The notes: a model not told the origin generated them from the sequence alone. A stretch of DNA of 64,000 nt from Sipunculus nudus (GCA_026874595.1 CM049318.1:28486956-28550955), one strand, 5' to 3'; counted from the stretch's first letter, positions 26,101 to 41,100 are shown. Program-made: numbers and translations.

Positions 26101-29100
26101 TGCACAGGTGAACAGACATAGGAAGTCTTCTGTACTTGTCTTTGGTGATATGACGTGAAGTGGACTGGCAAAGTCAATTCCAGTTACTGTAAAGGGTGGC
26201 GCTTCAGTAACTCTGAATGACTGAAGAGGTGGTGAAATCGGTGGTCTGTAAGGCTTGCCGGTAATTCTCAAACATGTGACACATTTTCTTATTACTGATT
26301 TCAGAATTTCATGTATTCTAGGAATCAAAAATCTTTGACAAATGTATATAACGGTTGTTGGCCTTCCAGATTGCAGAACCTTTGCGTGAGCGTTTTGTAC
26401 AACAAGCGTGGTGAATCTGTGTTTCTTTGGCAGAAATACTGGAAATTTTGTTTCCCTAGAAACAGGTGCATTGTGTAGCCTCCCGCCTAAGCGGACGACA
26501 CCGTCACTGTCCAGAAACAAGCGCAGTTGTGTAACTAAACTCGACTTTACCAAATCTTTGTTTTGAATAGCGTCGATCTTGTGGCTGATAGTCTCTGTCT
26601 GCGCTGCCTTAATCCAAACAGTTTCAGCTCTGGTAAGTCCTTGCACTGACAAATGACATTTCTGTCCAGATGTGATCTTGCACTTGAGAGTGTAAACAAA
26701 ACGTAACACTAACGCGGTAACACGAAGCAGCTTGTCTAGACTGCTGTAGCGTTCAATATCCATGACCTTGTGTATGCCTGTATATTGTTCTTGTTTGACC
26801 AAGTGCACTTGTGCTGGAATAGCAGGTTCATTTTCATTGTTTTGATCTTGCACAAGTGACACTTGACTGTCAAAAATGTCACTGATCCGCCAGTCATTGT
26901 CGCTGAGCCAATTGGGCCCTTTCCACCAGAGATCAGATTTCTCCAGGGCACTTGCTGTTATGCCTCTTGTCAGCAAGTCTGCGGGGTTGTCTTACGTTGG
27001 GCAATATCTCACTTCACAGCCCATTTCTTTTATCTCTTTCACTCTATTGAGAACGAAAGTAGGGAGTTTCTTGTTTCCTTTAATCCAGTTAATCACTATT
27101 TGGCTGTCAATCCACATGATTGTTCTTGTGATGCGCAGTTTGTTTTGTAATGCATTTATCACAAACTTAGCCAGTCTTGTCCCTATAACTGCTCCCATAA
27201 GTTCCATGCGTGGTATGGTGATAGGTTTGAGTGGTTGAACTCGGGTTTTGGCCATCACAAGTGACGTTTCGCCATTACAGCTGATGTATATAGCTGTACC
27301 GTATGCTTGTGGACTTCCATCTGTGAAGACGTGGAGCTCACATTCGTCGCCATTCTTTAGTCCCTTGATAAACTGACGGTCAATCCTCATCTCTTGAGCT
27401 GCCTGTAACTCTGCTGCGATCACGTGCCATTTTACCTGTAGGGGGTCAGGAATGGGATTGTCCCAGCCCAGTCATTGTGCCCATAACTCTTGGATGAGCA
27501 ATTTTGCGCTGATATGACATGGAGAAAGGTATCCTAGCAGATCAAAGAGACTCGATCACATGCATACAATCTCGCGTTTAGTGATGGGATAATCTTCAGG
27601 GACACATTTTCTCGAATAGGTAATTTTGTCTGAGTCTGTTATCCATCGCATGCCAAGTGCGTTTACTTTGGATTTCTGTTCAGCTATCCCTTCCTTTGTA
27701 GCGATATCCTTGAGGGCCCTGTCATTTGGCGACCAGGTGAAATCCACATGATTGCATCATGTGGTTTGATTCATTGTAATAACTTACAGCAGATTCACTG
27801 CTATCAGTCCCACTTAGAATATTATCCACGTAGATGTTTTGTTGTATGTCAGATGCTGTTTCCGAACGGTTTTCTTCCAGGTGTGTTTTGACAACCGAAT
27901 TCCGGATGAATGGCGAACATACTGCACCGAACAGTATCACATTGAAGTGATAGGTATCGAAGCGGCTCTCGGGATTTTCGGGATCTGAAATCCATAGGAA
28001 TTTCATGAAATCGGATCTTGCTCTGCTTACAGTATCTGTAGAAATGCCTTTTCGATATCACTTGCCAATCCTACAGCATTTACACGGAACCGCAGAAGTA
28101 TAGCACACGTCATTCAGGAGCGGCGGTCCTGCATCCAGGCAATCATTTAAACTTGGGAGGTTTGATTGTTTACAACAACAGTCATAGACAATGCGAATTG
28201 GCGTGGTGGATGATTCTTTCTTGACAGCGTGATGAGGCAGATAGTGACCCTGTTCATGATTTGCGTTCGGCAGTTTGCTTATGAAGCCTCTTTCTACTTG
28301 AACAGCAATGATATCGTTGTATACTTTGCGTGTGTTGGGTTCAAGTCTACGTACCATCGACTGCGTTCTTGCATTAGCTGTTGCATAATTCGTGGGGAGG
28401 GGTGGATGGTCTTCGAGCCATGGAAAAACAGGCTTCATACTTTCCATTTTCTAATCTGTTTATGTGTGTTTCTTTGTATTGTTCATATGCAATGTGTTCA
28501 CTTACCAAGCTATCTGCACACTGATCCTTTATACCTAGGGTCTCTAGGTCCCAATACTGCGACATTATCCATTCATCAGCAGTAGAATCTGCTATGACGT
28601 GTAGAATGGCTGCGGAGGAGTGAACATCGGCGTTTTCGCAGCGGACAGGACCGGATAGTAAATATCCAAATTTGGTGGATACAGCGGTAGGTCCAGGACC
28701 TCTCCGTACATCGTCCTCCACGACTGACCAATAATAATCTGCACCAACTAGAATGTCAATCTCGATGGCCTCAGAGTCCATGCACTGAGCTATGTTTAAA
28801 TCCTTCAAGTGTGGCAGATTTAGCAAAGAAGATCAAACGTGATTTCTGATCGGCGTGGAAATACTTGGCACAATAAGTACCTGGAGCGGAATTTCAGGTC
28901 CAGTAACAGTTTTAAGTGAAACTGTAGTGGTATTCATTGCGCGCACGGCGTCTGATGTCGCACCAAAGGACGCCAGTTTTACAGCTTCTGTATTTTCTGG
29001 TGTCAGCTGGAGTAAATCCACACAGTTGCTGGTTATAAACGATCGCTGGGAGCCTTCATGGAGCAGTACATTTATGTTGAAGCGTTTGCTGCCACTGATT

Positions 29101-32100
29101 GCTGTTGTTCTTGCTGTTTTTAACAGTACAGGTCCAGGCTGGTGCATCTTTTCTCCCATTGCAAGGTTATAATGAACTGTGGTGGCAGCTTGCTCTGATG
29201 CGATGTTATTGTCCGTGTTTGGGGTCTTTTGGATGGAAACGCGATTGGGGTCACAGAGTGGGGTGTGGTGTTTCCTGTTGCACTTTCTACAGCGATTCCT
29301 GGAGTTACACGACATAACTCTGTGTGTTCCCAGGCAATTGAAGCACATTCGGTCTCGTTAAGCGATTTCAAGCCGTTTGGCGGGATCTGGAATGATCGGA
29401 CATTCTGTTGACTTGTGCTGCCACTTACAGAAAGTGCTTGTTGACAAGAATTGGCGCTGCGGTGTAGCACTAACTTTCTTTCCTTTTACTAGAAAGGCTG
29501 CGGTTGGCGAATATTCATCAGGGGATATGTCAGACATATAGAAACTATTAGCGGTGCCGGCTTCTGCTGCTTGTATTTCTCGCACTATAGCTGCGCGGAG
29601 GTCTTGCAATTGCCATGCTTTGTCACCATGGTCTCTCGTAATCAATGTTCTAACTCTTCCCAGCAGTCTGTCCATTATTACTAGGACCAGTAAATCAACA
29701 TACGAGTCTTGAGTCTTTTCTAAGGATTCTAGTCCTTTCACGTAGCTCTCTAGCGTCTAGTAGAACAGTCTTAGACTTGCGGTAGTGTCTTTTGGCGTGG
29801 GTCTCTCCCAAAAAGCTTTCATGTATGCACTGACTAGCTTGTGAGATTGTCCATATCTTTCTAACATAAGTCCCATTGCCTTTTCATAGTTATCATTGGT
29901 GAGTGCTAGCCCTTCAGTGACACGGCTAGCTTCACTCTCCAGCTGTCCTCTTAGATACTGGAACTTCTGTACATTTGAGAGGGATGGGTCTTGATGGACA
30001 GCCGAATCAAATGTGTCATGGAAAGTTTTCCACTGGAGCAGATCACCAGAGAAGCGGGGTAGGGGTAACTTGGGCAGATTAACTGATCTCGTACTTACGG
30101 TCTTTGGCTCTGGAGCTGCGCTTGGTGATGATGTCATAATTGGTAGGGTAATTTGTGTTTCCTGGCGGATGAAGAATCGTTCGATCTTTTCTACGCTTAT
30201 GCCATAAGCGGTGGTGGCTTTGTCTTGCTCTAAGAATTCTCTCTCATAGTGTTCATCATCAACGGTTTCAAGTATCTGTGTATCCAGTCTTTTTATCACT
30301 GCGAGCTTGTCCCTAAGTGATTTGATTAGTCCACTTAAAGTATCTAGACGATCAGTGTTAACTGGCAATGACATGATATCTGCGGCCTCTTCGAACATTC
30401 GCTCCATATGAATACGGTGCCCAGCCCTTGACTTATTTGGCCGGGGTACCGGAGCAATGACTGAAGTGTCTCCTGTTGAATTTTCATTGGGTTAGGCATC
30501 TTCTTTCTCTTTATAACTAATTCAATCCTGGTCATGGCACCAGTGTGGGGATGACAAATAAAGTTCACTAGCTTTTCCCACAGAAGCGGGTTCAATTTGA
30601 ATTTGTTGGAACGAATGAACAACAAGAGACCTGTTTTCACTTGAAGATACAAATCATTACTGTGTATTCGCATAAACTACAGCAGGGCTGTTGCCTTGAG
30701 ACATATGCCATATAAGGGTATTGTCTAGACATTGTGGGAAACAAAGAAAATTAATCTTAATGTGTGTCAGAATGAGTTCTGTTTCTTAAGAGACATGTTA
30801 CATGTTTACATGGAGATCCTTTGTTAGGTTGTATTACTATGGACTAAAACTGGAGCGAGGCGGGTTGACCAGGGACCAGCACATACTAGTACATGCACTT
30901 ATACTTTCCGACAGGCCAAGAAACAAGGATACCAATGGAATTGCTTTGCCAGGTGTTATAACATTCGAATGGTCACAGGTCATGACCTTTTGCCGAATCT
31001 GGAGACTCGGTTGGGCTTTAGATCAAAGGTATTCAAAGACGTTAATTGTATCCCCAGACAAAATGGGGTACTATGGTTTAGGCAGTATAGGCACGGTCGC
31101 GCCGCCGCAGATATTTCTTTCAGGCAAGATGACTTGAAAAAATTTAATGGATCTTTACCAAACTTGACATGAGCATATATATCGGGGAGAGGACGAAGCA
31201 TTTTAAAATGGGGTCATGACCTTAATAAGGAGAGTGACCTTGACCTTGAAAAGGTCCATTTTGGGGGAAAATCACAAAAATTCTTGAATATCTCAAGAAA
31301 TATTTCATGGGTTGATCCAAAAATCAAGTTGACCGAAGATATTTGATAATGTTGTCATGTACAGAAAACTGGTGGTGCCACCTTTTATCCTTTTCTTGTT
31401 TTTGTGCCATTTTATGCCCCCATCATTGCCACTAGACAGTACTGTAAGTCAAAAACTAATGGACAAAATTTCTTTCATATTATGCATATACATAGGTAAG
31501 GGGTATAAGATGATGTATATTTAAATTGGGATCATGACCTTTCCTATGAGAGTGACCTATAGCCATATATGGTGAAAATCACACAAAATCATAAATATCT
31601 CAATAATAGGGTTTGGACGATAATTGATGTCTGGGATTATCACGATATCTGACAGCAGCGATAATTTTATTGTTTAATTCTCTGTTACTGTGATATCATA
31701 ATATGCTTATTTGGCCACAGTTTTGGAACCCACACATGCCCTTTTAGGGTTAATACCAAAAGATTATGACAACACCAGGGTTTTTATGTGTTCATAAAAT
31801 CATATATTTTCAAGGATAACATTTATTTTAATATGGGTATGTTCAAAATGACAGTGGTGGACAAACTGACAGGATCACTCTCTGGAGGAAACTCTCTGAA
31901 AACTGGCGATTTGCCCACTTTTAAGTAGTTGGACATGGCAGATAGCACTGACATTTGTAAAATGGTGATATATGCTGAAGTACTCTTGCCAGATACTTAT
32001 ATTACGAAACCATGATGTTTAGCCATAAATTTTCTATTTCATTATCATGATATAGAAAAGTGATATCATTCCAACCCTACTCAAAAAGAGATGCATGGAT

Positions 32101-35100
32101 TAGTCCAAAAATCAAATTGACCGAAGATCTTGTATAGCATTGTCTTCTGCAGAATAAAGGTTGTCCCACCTTCTGTTCTTTTCTTGTTTTTGCACCTTCT
32201 AATACCCCATCTTTGCCACTTGACATTACTGTGAGCATTTTAAGTCAAAAGCTAATGGACAGATTGGGCTAAAATTATGTATGTCCATTGATCTTGGATA
32301 CCTCCATCTTGTATTCAAGACTGGTTGTGCCATCTGCAATCGTTTTTGTGTGGTGTCCATCAGTACATTTGCTGTAGGTGAAAATTGCTCATATCGGAGG
32401 AATTGTTTAATGTGTTGGTCTGCAATTTGGCATGTACATCAATCTTGGAGAGTTTTCTCATTAACTAGACAGGTGGCACCACCTACCTTATCATTTTAAT
32501 AGTATAAATTAATCCCTTTTTGGCAAGAGTGATTGACCATATTGGCCCCCATATTTGGTGAAAAATACAGTTTCTCAAGTTAATAGATGGAAAAACCATG
32601 GTTGCTTGCCAAGTGTCTGGCTGTCAGTATATGCTTCTGAAGATGAGGGTGCCTATTCTTAAAGGGGGGGGGGGATTAATTATCCTGGGATACTATGGCA
32701 CCACAGGTGCCAAGAAATGTCTGGTTACCAGGATGATGAACTCATATTTTGGTAAGCTTGGTATAGCTGTTTGATGTGTCAGTCCCTTCAAATAAAGTTT
32801 TTAGCTCAGCTGACTATAAGTCATCTGAGCTATAGTCATGGCCCATTGTCCGTTGTGAGTCCGTCTGTCTGTCCGTCCGTCTGTCCGTCTGTCCGTTTGT
32901 AAGACTGGCACGTTTCGACACCGTTGGACCTACGAATCTGAATTTCGGCATACAGTTAGATGTCCCCATAATCTCCTACCATGCCAAAAATTGGGTCAAT
33001 AGGACTTCGTTCCTTTGAGATATTAAGGAAAAACCTCAATATTTTATTAGAAATCTATTTTCACACTTCAGGACTGCCTAATATCAAAACCACTCAACTG
33101 GTTTTCTTCATATTTACCATAAATATTCCTCTATATAGTTCCTATGTACATGCCAGATATCAAGTCAGTATTATATAATTTAAAAAAGTTATTGGCCCAA
33201 ACATAATGCGCTTTGTAAAAAAATCAGGAAGATATTTTGTCACTTAAGACCCAAAGTGTTAAAGGTAGGGACTTTTTTCCAGTAAAACAACTTTAATTAA
33301 TCAAAATTTAATTGTATACCAAAAATTAGATCAAAATCTGTTAAATTTTTTTAAATATTGGAAAAATTATAAATTGGTACCTTAAATTTTGCCCAACTTT
33401 GGCCATGGCACGTTTTTTTCCTGTAAGTACTGTGGATTTAATTTTCACACCATGTATACATAAGGATTTAATCTGTTAAAATCTGAAATTTGAAAATAAA
33501 AGCTGCAAAATTAGGCTAGTTATTGAATTTTTTTGGAGGCTCTTGTTGTATTCCCTTACATTGTCAGGCAGTCCACTTTGATGACTAGGTCATTCAGTGC
33601 ACATCTCTATGCTCCCCAGGCTGTTGACATAATTTTAGATGTCCCCAAAATCTCCTACCATACCGAAAATTGGGTCATTAGGACTTTGTTCCTTCGAGAT
33701 ATTAAGGAAAAAAACTCTGTTTTCCATAAAAAAAAGCCATTGTTACACTTCAAGGCTGCCTAATATCAAAACCACTGATCTGTTTTTGATCGTATTTAGT
33801 ATTCACATTCTTTTATACATTTTCTATGAACATACCAAAAATTAGGTCAGTATTGAGTATTATTTTGAAGTTATGGGCCAAAACATAATGCAATTTTTAA
33901 AAAAATCAGGAAATATATTTACTCACATTAGAATTGCTGAACCTAGAGACCTTTTTTCAGGAATATAACTTTATTTAATCAAAATTCAATTGTTTACCCA
34001 AAATTAGATCTGAATTTTGCAAATTTTTCAAGTTATTAGCATAAATAAAAAACAATACCTTAAATTTTGTCCAACTTTGGCACTGTTGATTTAATTTTCC
34101 CAGCATATATGCATAAGGATTTAATCTTTTAAAATCTGAACTTTCAAAAGAAATTGATTGGAATGAATGGCTTTTATTCATGTTTTCACACACCATGTCA
34201 AGTGTTGTTTACATCTAGCCCACCTAGTAGTACAGCCTTCACTTGCATTATGTAACCCACCCCAGGCAGCTTACCTTGGCCCAGCTTGGCCACTACTAGC
34301 AGGCTTCCCCTCGCCCTGCACTCAACCCCCCCCCCAGCTGGTGCATAAACTAGATGAATGTTATAATTTTTCTGTATTTTATTTTATTCTTGGACATGCT
34401 ACATTTTAGATTTTGTATTGAACCACCAGGGTTACAATGATTAAAGTGTACATTTAATTGTGTCCACAAAGTGGTGTATTGCTGTGAAAGTCTGGATGTT
34501 CATGAGATAAGTAATTCCTTACTTCAGAAGAGTAAAAACTTCACCAGGTGTGAAATTGACTATTTATTCCAGTAATTAATTAAAACTGGGATAGTAATTA
34601 GCACAATGATATTGTTTGTCCCTCATTCAACCAACAGTGTGTATACTTTATTTGAAAAGATGTTTTATTTTGTCAAATTTACTTTTATTTTATTTTGGTG
34701 AATAAAATTAAGCATGTCCTGAAAACTCCAATATGCAAAACTTTTTAATAGTGATTCAAGGAATATTCTTGTAGATGCCATGTTGTGGCATTATTTTCTT
34801 TTTAAATCAGTTAAAACATGATTTAAAAATAATAAAATATATGTGTATGCATAATATGACCCAATGTTTTTTACTCTGTATATATAATGATTGCAACTTT
34901 TGCAACAATTCTGATATTTTAACTTATATTTTCAGGTATTTTAATTAAAAATTTATAAACCTGTAAATAAAAAAATGATACAGTTAAAAACTTCTTAATG
35001 GAAAAAGTGGATCTGCTTAAAAAAATAGGATTATATATAAACTTAAATGCATTATTCTCTTGAAAGTGAAATAAAGGTATTAGTCCATTCTGTCCACTTG

Positions 35101-38100
35101 CCTGTCCATCTGTAAATTTTTGTATGCAACACAGTATCTCAAAACTTTTACTGTTTTTCTTCATGACAGTCTTGTCAGAGTATTAGTTTGCAATCATATA
35201 TTTAGAACTTTACTATAACCAAGTAGGAGGGCCCCTTTCCTCTTAGCTTTTCATATTCTTATATAAATGAAAAACATTACAATAGAATATTTCTACATCC
35301 ACCTTCGTGCTGCCCTCACTTTTCCCTTCTCCCCATCCCAAAGTCAGCCTCAGTAAGCAAGAACAAGATGAATCAGATATATTCATACTTTAATATTTTG
35401 TATAACTATTCGTCCATAGGTACCTATGTACATGCCAGAAATTATGTCAATATTGTGTAATATGTAGACATAGTGGGCATCACAATAATGTACCTTGTCA
35501 AGACTAAAGAGATATTGTGTCATACAGTCACATATTCATAAATCACTTCATCAGCATAGTTAATCATAACATCATATCTGTCAAATTGAACTCTTGCAGA
35601 CTACCATACACTTTAGATCCTTCAACAATTAGTCTTATCATCTACTACTGCTTATTACTGCTGTCATTGCATTCATATTTGCTCAAATATATCACAATTT
35701 TCAACCCCTCCTAAATAAATAAAAAATAAACCACTTTATTTGACTCTATTAATCCATCAGTCAGGTAATTTCATTTATCATTTACTCACATATTACATTA
35801 CATTCCTTTATAATAACCCAACATGTACATGATATTCATAAGCTTTATTGACTCGATATAGTATCACAGTGGAGAAACATTTATAGTCCAATCACGATCA
35901 GCTGAGCGCCGTGACCCATGGGTCCCTTGTTTTTCTGTTTGAATGAAAATGTTACCAATGACTCAGAAATGAACCAATCACTAGGAGAATAAGAGACACC
36001 TCATGGATACGAGTGACATGGACCAATCACATGGGGTGAATCACACCTTTATTAATCTTTATTTTTTCCTTTTTAATTTTTTTATCCTGACAAATATTAT
36101 TATAACCATGAATGAGAACTTAACAGAAATTGTTTCCCTTCATATAAAATCTTTCTAGGACCAGGAAAAGAGTGAGTAGTTATATATTTTGACAGACATA
36201 AAGGAAATATGTCAGTACAACATACATCTACTGTTGGTCAGTATTGGAAAATTCAATTTATTTTCCAACAAATATTAAGGTTTACAGCCAAAATAAAATT
36301 TACCTAAAGGCCTCATAGATAAGAAAAAAAAAATGAAAACAAGGCGTAATTGAATTTATTCACATATAATATGGACGTTGAAAATAGCGATACTAGAAAA
36401 ATTTATGGATTACCCAATCCCTCTGGGGCATACTATGGACAAATCGTCCGGTCCTGTGACTGTCCGCTATAGAGGGGTTTTACTGTACCTTAAACACAGG
36501 TTATTACTTCTGGATTTTTACCTTTAGGACCCCTTTCTTAAAGAACCTGATTCCAAGAAGACTGAATATTGACGTATACTTTTTATCAGTCCAGAAACTC
36601 AGAATTCCTCCTTTTAGCTCAGCTGACTTTCAGTCATGCTGGGCTATAGCGATGGGTCTTTGTCCGTCGTCCTTCCGTCTGTCCGTCTGGCCGTCTGTCC
36701 ATCCGGCCAAAATTTTCATCCCAAACCTTCCATCTTTCACATACAGCTCACCTACCAACAGGGGAAAAATCATAATTATTTTGAGGTCACAAGGTCAAAG
36801 GTCAAGGTCACAGAACCAACTTCTTTGAAAAGCCTGTGGATGCATTTTAAGCCAAACCTTTCATCCCAATTCTTTGATCTTTCACATATAGCTCACCTAC
36901 TAAGTGGGAGAAGAATCCTATAGATGTTGAGGTCACAAGATCAAAGGTCAGGGTCACAGGATCCACTTCTTTGAAAAGGTTGTGGACACATTTCAAGCTA
37001 GACCTTTCATTCCAAACCTTTCAGCACTGATATCGCTTCTCTGCCAACAGGGGAAAAGACCTATTGATTTTGAGGTCAAAGGTCAAGTTCACAGCACCTT
37101 CTTCTTGCGTGGAGTCATTTTCAGGCAAACTTTTCAATCTATAATTTCCATCTGTCATATATGGCTTACCTACCAATAGGGGAAGAAGCCTATTGAAGTT
37201 GAGTTCAAAAGGTCATAGGTCAAGGTCACAATATTGTTCTAAATGCTTGTGAACATATTTCAAGTGAAACTGTTCAACCCAAACCTTCAGTCTTTCACAA
37301 ATGCCACATCTATGCATCACTCAATGTGATTCAAACTTCATATTTATGGGTCTTTTTGCATGAAGAAATAACTAATTGTATCCGCCAAAACAGAGTTTTG
37401 CGGATACTATGTTTTCAGCCCACCGCCGCCGCCGCTGCGCCGCCGCTGCTTAGTTGACCGGAGAACTCCTCCGTAACCGCTGGGCGGAATTTTACGAAAC
37501 CCGGGATTATGTTTGGGTCACATGTGAACTGCTGCGCCCCGATTTTGTTTTGACCTCTGACCTTTCCTCTGCGCTCTGCGTCCGTTTGTGTGTCTGTTTC
37601 CACACATAAACCCACATATCTAGGGAACCGTTTGACCGATCAGGAAAATTTTTTTGCACAAATGTAGCCCTTGGAGAGCTTTATAACATTCACAAAAATT
37701 GTGGCGCCACCTGCAACCATGTTTGCACAGTGTCCATCTGTTCGTCTGCCTTGGGTTAAATCACTCATATCTCTGCAGTGGTTTGACTAATTAACCTGAA
37801 ATTCGGCATGCGTATACATCCTGGATAGCTTTTCTGATTTTATGACAGGTGGCGCCACCTACATTCACATTTACGCTGCAGACATCCAAGCTCATATCTC
37901 GGGAACTGTTTGACCGATTGGGCCAAAATTTTGCATGTGTATAGATCTCACATTGCTCTTTATCATACGCAAAACTTGTGGCACAAGCTGCAGCCATTTT
38001 TGCACAGCTCCCGTCTATTTGTCTGCCATGGGATAAAATCACTCATATCTCGGCAGTGGTTTGACATATCTGCCTAAAATGTTGCAGGTTTATTCATCCC

Positions 38101-41100
38101 CGACAGCTCTCTTGATTTTATGACAGGTGGCGCCACCTACATTCTAGTTTATGCAGCAGATATCCAAGTTCATATCTTTGGAACCATTTGACCGATCGAG
38201 TTTTGCATGTGTATAGTTCTCACATAGCTCTTTATCATACGCAAAACTGGTGGCGCCACCTGCAACCATTTTTGCACAGCGTCCATCTGTTTGTCGGCCA
38301 AGGGCAAAAATCACTCATATACATGTATTGGTTTGACTTATCTGCCTTAAATTTTGCATATGTATCCAACTTGGATGGCTTTCTGGATTTTGTGATTGGT
38401 GGCGCAACCTACATACACAATTTTGCTGCAGATATCCATGCTAATATGCAACACTTCACTCTATTTCCCCTTGCCACTCAATCCATGCCTCACTTCACCC
38501 GTTCCACTCTGATTTAGGCGATTACACGTAGTTGCTTGTCGACTATCCATATTCTAGTTGATTTTGAGGTCAGTTGGTCAGGAGGTTAAAGGTTGCAGGT
38601 CTAAGTTATTCACTCATTGGTTGCCAAGTAATTACACCCGGCCAGATGTAATTGGTTAGTAGTTACCCATCATTTAGAAAGAATCCAGTTGATATGTGGG
38701 CAAAAGACCAAGGTCATAGGTCAGGTCAACTTATTTTGTAGACCATCTCTATTTTTCTTGTATATATAAGCTTGCACTCCAGCTGGTACATCTCACCTGT
38801 AGCTGTAATTGTGAGTGACACTGGTGACATATGACTCCCTTTTGTATCAGGCTATTAAGTGATAAGGCTGAGTGATAAGTACCTCGTTACTGCATAACAA
38901 AACACTGTTGTTGGAATACTTCAGCCAGGCATTAAGACTATGAGAGTATAGTATTAAGGTTTAGCTACTGATTTATAAGATGATGGGAACATTTTGCAGT
39001 TTATTTTATGGATTCATAGCAATAAACTTAGTTTCCTAGATATCTGAATATTTTTATATAAATCACCACATATAAAAGCAAGTGTTTGTTCTCATAATAT
39101 GTGGATGTGTACTTGATTTAGGATGGCTTTATTTTATTACAAGACTCTTAGTCATGCTTTCTGCATTTCTTTTCTTTCAGGTTTTGCAGTTTACCAACCC
39201 TGCTGACCCCATTGAAAAGCAGAGTGATAATAAAAAATATTGGACCTGCACTTTTACATTTGCATATCTGTAAATCTGATTTGAGTGCCTGAACATGCCT
39301 TTTGAATTGTTTTGGACATTCATTACTGTAACATCATTTGGTGAATTTGCCCCAAGATTGGTCTCTTATTGGAGGATGTGTGATATCAAATGTCAGACTT
39401 GTCAGAAATCCATTATGTCTGCCAGTTAGCCACCTTAGAAATCCTTTTTTTTTCAGTGCAGTTTCAGTAATTTTCCTTCAATTTTTGGTCCGATTTAGAG
39501 AATGGTTGTTGTCTGATTTCAGACCTGTCAGAAGTCCAAAATGGCCACCAGGCAACCATCTTTAAATTCCTTTTGATCATATTATCTCAAGAACTGTTAA
39601 AGTGAAGGCAGTCGGACGTATATTAATGTAATCTTGCAAAGGATTGGGTCAAATATTTCTTAATAAATATTATCATCATATATGAAAGTGCAGTACAGTT
39701 GGCTTGTATTGAATAAAAATTCATACAGAAGCACCTTTTCTCAATAATTCTTGCATGGATTTCCTTGATTTTTTGCTATATATTTTGATCTTATATTTGC
39801 CCTTTGTGGTGTTCCTTTTGAGACTGACAGGTATCAAGTAAGCCATTGGAATAGTTCTGGATACCTTAACAATCATACATTTTCCTCAGACCATCAATTC
39901 ACTTTGTTTTAACCAGACATAGGTGATATATATTTCTGTTGTCGTAGAAAATTTCAACAAATTGGCAAATTGGTTCTTCAAAATTTGACTGGAAGTTGTG
40001 AATCTCAGCCCATGATGTCGCAGGTCATGCTTGGCAGCTGAGCGTCATGACCCATCGGTCACTTGTTAAGATAAATTATGCCTGCACATTTATAAAAGGA
40101 AAAGTAATCATCTTCAATAAAATGCACCAAACATATTGTGTTTATATATACCAATATATTTAAAAACGTAGGGTTTAAGCAGTGCATTATCATTTTTGCC
40201 AGATTTTATTGTTCCTTCACTCTAATCAGTCTGTTTGGCAAATGTGATTGTCACTGATTTTGTCCCCTCTTTAGTTTTCAGTACATTTAATGTCATCCTT
40301 ACACAGGTTTGTTACATAAGCTGGGTGCCATGACCCATGGGTTACATTCTATGTGCTTACAGGAGATTACCTGCCTGGATTTCCACCCAAATGAACAAGT
40401 TCTGGTGTCCGGGAGTAAGGACTACAGTGTTCGTTTCTTTGAGTTTTCAAAACCAAGTGTGAAAAAAGCTTACAAAAGTATACAGGTGAGTCTCATTTAC
40501 TGGGAAAATCAGAAAAATAGAAGAGTTGTTGTGATATTTCATGTCACGATGGTTTGTTTAGATGAATGTAATTGTATGAACATGAATCAAGTCATTGAAG
40601 TCAAGTTCAACCAGAATCTTAGAGGTTAGTTTTCAAGAAGTATTTTTAATATCCAAGTGAGATTAATGTTAAGGAAGATTGGTTTTCTTTTATCCAAGTT
40701 AAAACATTTGTTATAGTGTAGATTTTTTAAAAGGATGAAGCCATCACTCACACATTTTACTGTAATGCAAATAAACAGAAACATTCTGCTGATTTTTATG
40801 TCAAATTAATTTATATCTGTCAAAGTCATAATTTATAAATTATTGCTTTCTTCCAGCCTAGTCCTCAGTAAAACCTACTTCTGTCAAACCTTTATTTGTT
40901 TAAACATTTTTCTTCTTCATTTGAATGCCACTGGATTTGACTATACAAGTAACACACTGGCATTAACCCTCAGGGTTATCTTTATATAATATATACTGGA
41001 AACTGAAATTAATACTTCAAAATTTTCTAATACATAAGTCATGAACTTAGAAATTTTGAATAAATTTGGTTTCAACAATGCTCTCCAGGAGGCATCAGAG

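Larger units (their letters stand above)
24267..30913 (-). mobile_element. BEL/Pao LTR retrotransposon, full-length but with disabled coding region
   Basis: 6647 bp, transcribed leftward. LTRs at 24267-24643 and 30544-30913 have TG..CA ends. Flanks GGCCC (24262-24266) and GGCCA (30914-30918) fit a 5-bp target duplication with one mismatch, the usual length for BEL. The internal order on the minus strand is gag, zinc knuckle, aspartic protease, reverse transcriptase, RNase H, integrase, which is the BEL/Pao order. In-frame stops and several frameshifts break the single long frame, so it is not autonomous now. It inserted in CSTF1 intron 6, antisense to the gene. Confidence 0.93.

Noticed and set aside
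28229-29411. Plus-strand open frames across the BEL element
   Set aside because: Antisense shadows of gag-pol, with no family match.
39082-39273. Exon-like frame after TTTCTTTCAG reading [20 protein letters not shown]
   Set aside because: It has a good acceptor-like sequence, but it does not match CSTF1, lies inside repeat copy E, and exons 6 and 7 join perfectly without it.
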